Shown piece by piece: positions 35,915 through 43,387 of a stretch of DNA of 64,000 bases (positions are counted from its first letter, which is position 1; each line of letters begins with the position of its first letter). Origin of the DNA: Rugamonas aquatica (lineage in GTDB: Bacteria; Pseudomonadota; Gammaproteobacteria; Burkholderiales; Burkholderiaceae_D); assembly GCF_009380215.1 (NCBI RefSeq), contig NZ_WHUG01000019.1:67224-131223 (forward strand). The letters are read 5' to 3'. The notes beneath the pieces were generated by a model. That model saw only the letters and a program-made list of their open reading frames with translations. It made no database searches and was not told the DNA's origin. The translations under genes were made by a program, and so were the position numbers.

Positions 35915-36799
35915 ATGAGTTTGCCATTAGTTAGCATCGTTATCCCGTCGTACAAGCCGGGCCACTTCGAGGCCTGCCTGAAATCGGCGCTGGGCCAGAG
36001 TTATCCCAATATCGAGATCCTGGTCAGCGACAATTGCCCGACCGAGGCCATCAAGGACATGTGCGCCAAGTACAGCGGCCTGCTGATCTACCAGCGCAAT
36101 TCGGCGCTGCGCGAGCAGAACGTGCTGACCGCGCTGTTCGCCGCCAAGGGCCAGCTGATCAAGCCGCTGTTCGACGACGACGTGCTGCATCCGTTCTGCG
36201 TCGAGCGCATGGTGGCGACGATGAATATGGACCCGGAAATCCAGCTGGTGTTCTCGTCGTCGCAGGTCATCAACGTCGACAACGAACGCACCGAGCTGCG
36301 CCGTCCCTACCAGGCCAGCGGCAGCATGACGGCGCGCGACATGCAGCGCAGCATGGTGCTGGGCATGCGCAACTTCGTCGGCGAGTTCAGCACCATCATG
36401 TTCCGCCGCGAGCGCCTGTGGGAAATCGGCCGCCACCTGTTCCGCTACCACAAGCACGACTGCACGCTGGGCCTGGCCGACGTGGCCGCCTACTTCAACC
36501 TGGCGCGCGACGGCAAGGTGTTCTACATCGACGAAGAACTGTCCTACTTCCGCCACGACCAGCGGCTGGAATCGAACAGCAACGTCAACAGCAATCCGAA
36601 TTTCGGCTACTGCTTCTCCGACTACATCGACCTGCTGATCGAATCGTGCGACATCGGTCTGGTGGAGCCGGAAGAGCTGGTGGTGATGCAGCAGACGGTG
36701 GACGACGTGGCCGCCCGCCTGAGCGGCATCTTCCCCATGGTCGGCCGCTCGCAGCAGCGCTTCCACCAGGTGCTGGCGGCGCAAGGAGCAGCATCATGA
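35915..36799 (+). CDS. GT2 family glycosyltransferase
   Basis: 294 residues. A GT-A fold: VSIVIPSYKPGHFEACLKSA at the start, ILVSDNCPTEAIKDM, and a DDD metal/nucleotide-binding motif (LFDDDVLHP, residues 87-89). The later IMFRRERLWEIG and DEELSYFRHDQRLESN segments are usual for GT2 enzymes of glycan loci. It presumably adds one sugar in the cytoplasm to a lipid- or protein-linked glycan; donor and acceptor unknown. The stop overlaps the start of fdtA (ATGA), so the two are translationally coupled. Confidence 0.88.
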   Translation: MSLPLVSIVIPSYKPGHFEACLKSALGQSYPNIEILVSDNCPTEAIKDMCAKYSGLLIYQRNSALREQNVLTALFAAKGQLIKPLFDDDVLHPFCVERMVATMNMDPEIQLVFSSSQVINVDNERTELRRPYQASGSMTARDMQRSMVLGMRNFVGEFSTIMFRRERLWEIGRHLFRYHKHDCTLGLADVAAYFNLARDGKVFYIDEELSYFRHDQRLESNSNVNSNPNFGYCFSDYIDLLIESCDIGLVEPEELVVMQQTVDDVAARLSGIFPMVGRSQQRFHQVLAAQGAAS

Positions 36800-37206
36800 T
36801 GGACCAATGCAGGATGATCGAACTGCCGCCGCACCACGACGTGCGCGGCAACCTGTCGGTGATCGAAGGCGGCGTGCACATCCCCTTCGACATCAAGCGG
36901 GTCTACTACCTGTACGACGTGCCGGGCGGCTCGGCGCGCGCCGGCCACGGCCACATCGAACTGCAGCAGCTGTTCGTCGCCATGTCGGGCAGCTTCGACG
37001 TCATCGTCGACGACGGCTATGAACGCAAGAAGTTCCAGCTCAACCGCTCCTACTACGGCCTGTACGTGCCGGGCATGATGTGGCGCGAAGTGGAGAACTT
37101 CTCGTCCGGCGCGGTCTGCGTGGTGCTGGCCTCGACGCTGTACGACCCCAAAGACTACTACCACGACTACGATGAATTCGTGGCCGCGGCACACCAACCT
37201 AAGTGA
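36796..37206 (+). CDS. fdtA: FdtA/QdtA-like dTDP-4-oxo-6-deoxyglucose 3,4-ketoisomerase
   Basis: 136 residues from tandem ATGs after AAGGAG; normal length. A WxcM-type cupin: PHHDVRGNLSVIEGG, DIKRVYYLYDVPGGSARAGH, the His pair in GHGHIELQQLFVAMSGSF and LYVPGMMWREVENFSSGAV. The enzyme isomerises dTDP-4-keto-6-deoxyglucose to the 3-keto sugar, the substrate for the aminotransferase encoded next. FdtA gives the galacto and QdtA the gluco configuration; sequence reading alone does not settle which. Confidence 0.88.
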   Translation: MMDQCRMIELPPHHDVRGNLSVIEGGVHIPFDIKRVYYLYDVPGGSARAGHGHIELQQLFVAMSGSFDVIVDDGYERKKFQLNRSYYGLYVPGMMWREVENFSSGAVCVVLASTLYDPKDYYHDYDEFVAAAHQPK

Positions 37207-37214
37207 GTTTTGCC

Positions 37215-38321
37215 ATGAGCGTTCCCTTCCTCGACCTGAAAGCCATCAACCTGTCGCAAGCCGACGAACTGGAAGCCGCCTTCAAGCGCGTGCTGCATTC
37301 GGGCTGGTACATCCTCGGCGGCGAGACCAGCGCCTTCGAAGCGAGCTTCGCCACGTATTGCAAGAGCAAGCACGGCATCGGCGTGGCCAACGGCCTGGAC
37401 GCGATCTTCATGATCCTCAAGGCTTACGGCATCGGCCCCGGCGACGAAGTGATCGTGCCGTCCAACACCTTCATCGCCACCTGGCTGGCGGTCAGCGACT
37501 GCGGCGCCACGCCGATCCCGGTCGAGCCGACCGCCGACGGTTTCAACATCGACCCGGCCCGCGTGGAAGCGGCCATCACGCCGCGCACCAAGGCCATCAT
37601 GCCGGTGCACCTGTACGGCCAGACCGCCGACATGGACCCGCTGATCGCGCTGGCCGCCAAGCACGGCCTGAAGCTGATCGAGGATGCGGCCCAGGCCCAC
37701 GGCGCGCTGTACCGCGGCCGCGTGGCGGGCCAGCTGGGCGACGCCGCCGCCTTCAGCTTCTATCCGGGCAAGAACCTGGGCGCGCTGGGCGACGGCGGCG
37801 CCGTCACCACCAGCGACGACGCGCTGGCCGACAAGATCCGCACGCTGCGCAACTACGGTTCCAAGGTCAAGTACTACAACGAAGTGCCGGGCTATAACTC
37901 GCGCCTGGACGAAGTGCAGTCGGCGCTGCTGAGCGTCAAGCTGCCCAAGCTGGACGGCGACAACGCCAAGCGCCGCGCCATCGCCGCCATCTACCAGCGC
38001 GAGCTGGCCGGCATCCCGGGCCTGGCGCTGCCGCACGTGCCGGAGTGGGCCGAGCCGGTATGGCACGTCTACGTGATCCGCCACGCCCGGCGCGACGCGC
38101 TGGCCAAGGCGCTGGCCGAACAGGGCATAGGCACCATCGTCCACTATCCGGTGCCGCCGCATCTGCAACCGGCCTACGCGCATCTGGGCTACAAGCCGGG
38201 CGACTTCCCGCTGGCCGAAGCCATCCACAAGGAAGTGCTGAGCCTGCCGATGGGCCAGACCATGACGGCCGAACAGGCGATGGAAGTGGTGGCGGCGGTG
38301 CGCAAGTTCTGCGCGGCATAA
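37215..38321 (+). CDS. fdtB: FdtB-like PLP-dependent sugar 3-aminotransferase
   Basis: 368 residues from ATG 37215; a GTG 12 bases upstream is unlikely. DegT/DnrJ/EryC1 fold: VPFLDLKAINL, GVANGLDAIFMILKAYGIG, DEVIVPSNTFIATWLAVSDC, LIEDAAQAHGA, and the PLP lysine in FYPGKNLGALGDGG (Lys186). It converts the 3-keto product of FdtA into dTDP-3-amino-3,6-dideoxyhexose. It lies between fdtA and an acetyltransferase, completing a three-step set. The precursor-forming RmlA and RmlB are not in the window. Confidence 0.92.
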   Translation: MSVPFLDLKAINLSQADELEAAFKRVLHSGWYILGGETSAFEASFATYCKSKHGIGVANGLDAIFMILKAYGIGPGDEVIVPSNTFIATWLAVSDCGATPIPVEPTADGFNIDPARVEAAITPRTKAIMPVHLYGQTADMDPLIALAAKHGLKLIEDAAQAHGALYRGRVAGQLGDAAAFSFYPGKNLGALGDGGAVTTSDDALADKIRTLRNYGSKVKYYNEVPGYNSRLDEVQSALLSVKLPKLDGDNAKRRAIAAIYQRELAGIPGLALPHVPEWAEPVWHVYVIRHARRDALAKALAEQGIGTIVHYPVPPHLQPAYAHLGYKPGDFPLAEAIHKEVLSLPMGQTMTAEQAMEVVAAVRKFCAA

Positions 38322-38336
38322 ATTACAGGAAACGAC

Positions 38337-39077
38337 ATGATTCATCCGAGCGCCATCGTCTCGCCCAAGGCCAAGCTGGGGGACGGCGTCAGCGTCGGCC
38401 CGTTCACCATCATCCATGACAACGTGGAGATCGGCGCCGGCTCGGTCATCGACAGTTACTGCGAGATCGGCTACCCGACGCCGCTGGCCGACGGCCAGCC
38501 GCTGGTGATCGGCGCCGGCGCGCGCATCCGCTCGCACTCGGTGTTTTACGAAGGCTCGCGCTTCGGCGACAAGCTCGTCACCGGCCACCGCGTGGTGGTG
38601 CGCGAGAAAACCGTGGCCGGCATCGCCTTCCAGATCGGCACCATGAACGATATCCAGGGCGACTGCGTCATCGGCGACTACGTGCGCTGCCAGTCCAACG
38701 TCTTCATCGGCAAGATGTCCAAAGTCGGCAACTTCGTCTGGCTGCTGCCGTACGTGGTGCTGACCAACGATCCCCATCCGCCGAGCAATGTGCTGGTCGG
38801 CGCCACCATCGGCGACTATGCCGCCATCGCCGCGATGTCGGTGATCCTGCCGGGCGTGACCGTGGGCGAACGCGCGCTGGTGGCCGCGCACAGCAAGGTG
38901 CACCGCGATGTCGCGCCGCACACGGTGGTGGCCGGCAATCCGGCGCAGTTCCTGTGCGACGCCGGCAAGATCAAACTGAAGGATGGCAGCGGCGATCCGG
39001 CCTATCCGTGGACCACGCATTTCAAGCGCGGCTATCCGGCCGACATCACCGCCGGCTGGGACGCGGCCCAACCATGA
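38337..39077 (+). CDS. FdtC/QdtC-like hexapeptide sugar N-acetyltransferase
   Basis: 246 residues; a ribosome site AGGAAA precedes the ATG. A left-handed beta-helix is evident from hexapeptide repeats in two blocks (IHPSAIVSPKAKLGDGVSVG... and ...IGDYVRCQSNVFIGKMSKVG, then TIGDYAAIAAMSVILPGVTV). A C-terminal helical tail follows HTVVAGNPAQFL. With FdtA and FdtB it would complete dTDP-3-acetamido-3,6-dideoxyhexose (Fuc3NAc or Qui3NAc). The stop overlaps the start of the next glycosyltransferase (ATGA). Confidence 0.85.
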   Translation: MIHPSAIVSPKAKLGDGVSVGPFTIIHDNVEIGAGSVIDSYCEIGYPTPLADGQPLVIGAGARIRSHSVFYEGSRFGDKLVTGHRVVVREKTVAGIAFQIGTMNDIQGDCVIGDYVRCQSNVFIGKMSKVGNFVWLLPYVVLTNDPHPPSNVLVGATIGDYAAIAAMSVILPGVTVGERALVAAHSKVHRDVAPHTVVAGNPAQFLCDAGKIKLKDGSGDPAYPWTTHFKRGYPADITAGWDAAQP

Positions 39078-42000
39078 ACGTCGCCGGCACACCCTACGCC
39101 CAGTGGATCAAGCAGGCGGGACGCGGCAACATGACGATCCCGCAGCTGTTCGACGCCGCCGCCGCGCTGCAAAAGCAGGGCCAGCCGCAGCAGGCGATCG
39201 CCCTGTACCGCTGCTGGATCGAACACGGCGCGCGCCAGCCGCTGGCGTACGCGGCCTGGTTCAACCTCGGCGCGCTGCTGGCCGCCGACTCCGACGACGC
39301 CGGCGCCGAAGCGGCCTACCGCAAGTGCATCGCCCTGCATCCGCGCTTTGTCGAGGGCCGGCTCAATCTCGGCACGCTGCTGGAACGCCAGGGCCAGCCG
39401 GAGGAAGCGCTGGCGATGTGGCGCACCATCCTCGGCCCGGCCGTCAAGATCGACCAGAAAGCCAGCCGCACCCAGTACCTGCAAACGCTGAACAATCTCG
39501 GCCGCCTGCTGGAAATCCAGAAGCAGTATCCCGAAGCGGAAGCCATGCTGGCGCAAAGCCTGGTCGTGGAACCGGACCAGCCGCACGTGATGACGCACTG
39601 GGTGCACCTGCGCCAGAAGCAATGCCACTGGCCGACCTGGGCCGGTCTGCCGCACATCAGCCGCAAGCAGATGGAAGACGGCGCCTCGGCGCTGGCGATG
39701 CTGAGCCTGACCGACGATCCGGCCTTGCAGTCCGCTGCCGCCGCCCGCTTCGTGGCCGAGAAGATCGACACCACCGTGGCGTCGCTGACCGGCCCTGCGG
39801 GCCAGGGCTCCAGCTACGGCCATGAGCGCCTGCGCGTGGGCTATCTGTCGTCGGACCTGTGCTCGCACGCGGTCTCCATCCTGACGGCCGAGCTGTACGG
39901 CCTGCACGACCGCAGCAAGTTCGAGGTCTACGCCTTCAGCTGGAGCCGCGAGGACGGCTCGCCGCTGCGCGCCCGCGTCAAGGCCGGCATGGACCACTAC
40001 ATTCCGATACACGCGCTGAGCGACCAGCAGGCCGCGCAACTGATCCGCGCACACGAGATCGACATCCTGGTCGACCTGCACGGGCTGACGTCCGGCGCGC
40101 GGCCGCAGATCCTGGCCTACCGCCCGGCGCCGGTGCAGATGACGTGGCTGGGCTTCCCCGGCACCACCGGCCTGCCCGGCATCGACTACGTGATCGCCGA
40201 CGAATTCCTGATCGCGCCTGAGATGCGGAAGGACTTCACCGAACAGCCGCTGTACCTGCCGGACACCTTCCAGATCAACGACCGCCAGCGCCTGATCGGT
40301 AACAAGCCGACCCGCGCCAGCGTCAAGCTGCCGGAAGACGCCTTCGTCTTCTGCTCGTTCAACAACAGCTACAAGTTCAAGCCCGAGCTGTTCGCGCACT
40401 GGATGAACATCCTGCGCCGCGTGCCGGGCAGCGTGCTGTGGCTGGTGGCCGACACGCCGCTGGTGGCCGACAACCTGAAACGCCACGCCGCCGAAGCGGG
40501 CATCGCTGCCGAACGGCTGATCTTCGCCGAACGCGCGCTGCCGGCCGACTACCTGGCGCGCTACCAGCTGGCCGACCTGTTCCTGGACACCTACCCGTTC
40601 AATGCAGGCACCACCGCGAGCGATGCGCTGTGGGCAGGCTTGCCGCTGCTGACCTGCGCCGGCCCGACCTTCGCGTCGCGCATGGCGGGCAGCCTGTTGC
40701 GCGCGGTCGACCTGCCGCAGCTCATCACCTACAACTTCGCCGACTACGAAGAGAAAGCGGTAGCGCTGGCCAACGATCCGGCCGTCATCGCCGCCATGAA
40801 GCGCCAGCTCATCGACAACCGCATGAGCTGCGCCCTGTTCGACACCCCGCGCCTGGTGCGCAACCTGGAAGCGGCCATGCAGCGCGTGGCGCGGCCCGGC
40901 AGCAGCCAGCCCACCGCGCCAACCAACACCACGAAAGCAGCCATGAATATCGACCAGATTCCGATGATCGCGGTGTCGTACAACGCCCCCGACCTGATCG
41001 CCTCGCTGCTGAGCACTTTCCGCCAGTTCTATCCGCACAACCCGGTCACCATCATCGATGGTTCGGCGCCGGAGATCGCCCAGCAGATCGCACCGATCGC
41101 CGCGCAGTACCAGGGCGTGCGCTTCATCCCCTTCGGCTACAACATCCACCACGGCCCCGGCATGGCGTGGGCGATCGAGAACCTGGAGCTGTCGGGCCGG
41201 GTGCTGTTCCTCGATTCCGACGTCGAAATCCTCAAGCGCGGCTTCCTCGAATCGATGGTGGAAAACCTGGAACCGCATATGTACGGCGTCGGCAACGTCA
41301 CGCCCGTCAACGCGGACGGCCAGCCCTACGGCGAAGGCAGCATGCCGTATCTGCACCCGGCCTGCATGCTGACCAATATCGAGGTGGTGCGCCAGTGGCC
41401 GCTGCCGGTCAAGCATGGCGCGCCGATGCTGCCGTCGATGGTGGCGATGGCGCAAGCCGGCAAGAGCGACCAGCTGATGCGCAACATCGCCTGGGTCAAC
41501 AACGATTTCAGCGACCAGCCGGCGCAGCGCATCTTCATCCGCCACGACTGGCAGGGCACGGTGCGCCGCACCGGCGGCTACCACTACGACAAGCCGGCGG
41601 CCACGGTGCAGATCAACCAGCAACTGCTGGACTTCGTGCCGGCCGCCGTCAAGGTGGTGCAGCTGGGCTGCGGCGACGGCGCCTTCGCCAAGGCCTACAA
41701 GCAGCGCCACCCGCTGTGCAACTACACCGGCATCGAGCGCGACGCCATCGCCGCCGAACAGGCGCGCGCGCACTGCGACTTCGTCTACAGCCAGGACATC
41801 GAAACCCCGGACCCGCAGCGCGAGCGCCAGCTGGCGCAGGCCGACTGCTGGGTGCTGGATGGCGCGCTGGAACGCGCGCGCGATCCATGGGCGCTGCTCA
41901 AATCCATCCGCGCCAGCATGGCGCCGGGCGGCACGCTGGTGCTGTCGGTGCGTAACCTGCAGCACTGGAGCACGCAGGTGCGGCTGAACATGGGCGACTT

Positions 42001-42250
42001 CCGCTACCGCGCCGACGGCGTGCTGCAGCAGGACGAGCTGCACGCCTTCACCCGCGGCTCGCTGCTGGAACTGCTGCAGCAGAGCGGCTTCAACCTCAGC
42101 GGCGGCATCCCGGTGGTGTTCAACGAGCCTGGCAGCGCGGTGTTCCTGCCCATCCTGCGCCAGCTGGCCCAGGCCAGCGGCAGCGATCCCGAGCTGGCCG
42201 TGCAGGATGCGCTGGCGCAGCGCTACATCGTCACCGCCGTGCCGGCCTGA
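39074..42250 (+). CDS. Second TPR-GT41 glycosyltransferase fused to GT2-like and methyltransferase domains
   Basis: 1058 residues from an ATG overlapping the preceding stop. It is collinear with the protein at 32686: TPR helices (about 20-190), GT41 (about 240-590), GT2-like (about 620-830, LFLDSDVEILKRGF), methyltransferase (about 860-1040, VVQLGCGDGAFAKAY). The GT41 catalytic and nucleotide-binding residues are intact (His265, Lys434, Thr513/Thr514/Asp517). The two proteins are clearly paralogues along their whole length, indicating tandem duplication with intervening fdt genes. A cytoplasmic protein glycosyltransferase is likely. Two intact copies could modify different acceptors or use different sugars (inference). 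Confidence 0.85.
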   Translation: MNVAGTPYAQWIKQAGRGNMTIPQLFDAAAALQKQGQPQQAIALYRCWIEHGARQPLAYAAWFNLGALLAADSDDAGAEAAYRKCIALHPRFVEGRLNLGTLLERQGQPEEALAMWRTILGPAVKIDQKASRTQYLQTLNNLGRLLEIQKQYPEAEAMLAQSLVVEPDQPHVMTHWVHLRQKQCHWPTWAGLPHISRKQMEDGASALAMLSLTDDPALQSAAAARFVAEKIDTTVASLTGPAGQGSSYGHERLRVGYLSSDLCSHAVSILTAELYGLHDRSKFEVYAFSWSREDGSPLRARVKAGMDHYIPIHALSDQQAAQLIRAHEIDILVDLHGLTSGARPQILAYRPAPVQMTWLGFPGTTGLPGIDYVIADEFLIAPEMRKDFTEQPLYLPDTFQINDRQRLIGNKPTRASVKLPEDAFVFCSFNNSYKFKPELFAHWMNILRRVPGSVLWLVADTPLVADNLKRHAAEAGIAAERLIFAERALPADYLARYQLADLFLDTYPFNAGTTASDALWAGLPLLTCAGPTFASRMAGSLLRAVDLPQLITYNFADYEEKAVALANDPAVIAAMKRQLIDNRMSCALFDTPRLVRNLEAAMQRVARPGSSQPTAPTNTTKAAMNIDQIPMIAVSYNAPDLIASLLSTFRQFYPHNPVTIIDGSAPEIAQQIAPIAAQYQGVRFIPFGYNIHHGPGMAWAIENLELSGRVLFLDSDVEILKRGFLESMVENLEPHMYGVGNVTPVNADGQPYGEGSMPYLHPACMLTNIEVVRQWPLPVKHGAPMLPSMVAMAQAGKSDQLMRNIAWVNNDFSDQPAQRIFIRHDWQGTVRRTGGYHYDKPAATVQINQQLLDFVPAAVKVVQLGCGDGAFAKAYKQRHPLCNYTGIERDAIAAEQARAHCDFVYSQDIETPDPQRERQLAQADCWVLDGALERARDPWALLKSIRASMAPGGTLVLSVRNLQHWSTQVRLNMGDFRYRADGVLQQDELHAFTRGSLLELLQQSGFNLSGGIPVVFNEPGSAVFLPILRQLAQASGSDPELAVQDALAQRYIVTAVPA

Positions 42251-42255
42251 TCGCC

Positions 42256-43356
42256 ATGAGAATACTGATCATCGGCGGTTCCAACTCGCTGCTCAAGGAC
42301 GGCTACGTCACCCACCTGGCGCAATCGCTGCAAGGCTATGCGGAAGCCGAGATCGTGCAGATCTCGGTCGGCGCCACCACCTCGCTGTCGGCCATCGGCC
42401 GGCTGTACGAAACCTACGACGGCAAGCCGGTGGACGTGGTGCTGTACGAATACTCGATCAACGACACCGGCCACTTCGCGCCCCGCCCCGGCGGCGGCGA
42501 TTCGTGGCTGTTCTGCTTCCACCTGCTGCTCAAGGCGGCGGCCCAGCTGTACCCGACGGCCACCTTCGTGCCGCTGGTGCTGGCGCAGCAGCAGCATTTC
42601 TCCTCGGCCGCGCCGCATCCGATCTACGATGCGCAGATCCGCGCCTTCAATGAACTGGCCCTGCCGGTGATCGACGTGCGCGCCGCGCTGTCGGCGCTGT
42701 TCCTGGGCCGCGCGCCGGCCTGGCTGTACCGCGACCAGGCCCACTACGACACGCCGCACGCCACCTCCATCGTCGGCGCCATCGTCGCGCAGCGGCTGCT
42801 GACGCTGAAGACGCAGAACGCCGAGCCGCTGACGGCCACCGTGGCGCGCCTGCAAAGCGTGTCGCCGTTCACGCGCCTGCAGGCGATGTACCTGCCCGGC
42901 GTCAACCTGGAGCAGTTCACCAGCGGGCCGGTGCAGCGCGCCCACACCGGCAACCGCCTGATGCAGCTGGACTACCTGCGCATGCTGCCGGGCAGCCGGC
43001 TGGAGCTGAACAGCGAGATGTTCCCGCTGGCGCTGTTCCTGAAATCCGATCCGCAGCACGATGCGCTGCAACTGGAGCTGAGCAGCGACGACGGCCTGGT
43101 CTTCAACTCGCGCGTCGCCACCCGCCACGCCGATACCGAGACGCTGCCCTTCGTCTACTCCAGCATCCCGCTGCCGCTGCTGTGGAGCCACAGCCTGCTG
43201 CGGCGCTACGGCGCCAGCCGGCTGGCAGTGTCGGTGCCGGAGCAGGCCGGCGGCGCCCAGAGCGGCTTCGACTGCTATGCCGGCGGCCGGCCCGATGCGC
43301 CGGAACGCCATCTCGACCTGGTCGGCGTGCTGATGCTGGTCGAGCAGCAGTCTTAA
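42256..43356 (+). CDS. SGNH-hydrolase-like protein of the glycan locus
   Basis: 366 residues. The N-terminal ~190 residues show SGNH blocks: GGSNS near residues 7-11 (block I, in place of GDS), SIND at 67-70 (block III, G-x-N-D type) and the catalytic Asp-His pair in DQAHYD (Asp160, His163). The C-terminal ~170 residues look like a beta-rich accessory domain I cannot name. No signal peptide, so it probably acts in the cytoplasm. SGNH enzymes in polysaccharide loci are O-acyl esterases or transferases. It starts 5 bases after the preceding glycosyltransferase. Confidence 0.7.
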   Translation: MRILIIGGSNSLLKDGYVTHLAQSLQGYAEAEIVQISVGATTSLSAIGRLYETYDGKPVDVVLYEYSINDTGHFAPRPGGGDSWLFCFHLLLKAAAQLYPTATFVPLVLAQQQHFSSAAPHPIYDAQIRAFNELALPVIDVRAALSALFLGRAPAWLYRDQAHYDTPHATSIVGAIVAQRLLTLKTQNAEPLTATVARLQSVSPFTRLQAMYLPGVNLEQFTSGPVQRAHTGNRLMQLDYLRMLPGSRLELNSEMFPLALFLKSDPQHDALQLELSSDDGLVFNSRVATRHADTETLPFVYSSIPLPLLWSHSLLRRYGASRLAVSVPEQAGGAQSGFDCYAGGRPDAPERHLDLVGVLMLVEQQS

Positions 43357-43387
43357 CCCTTCCCCGCCACCGGCCAGGAACCCGCCC

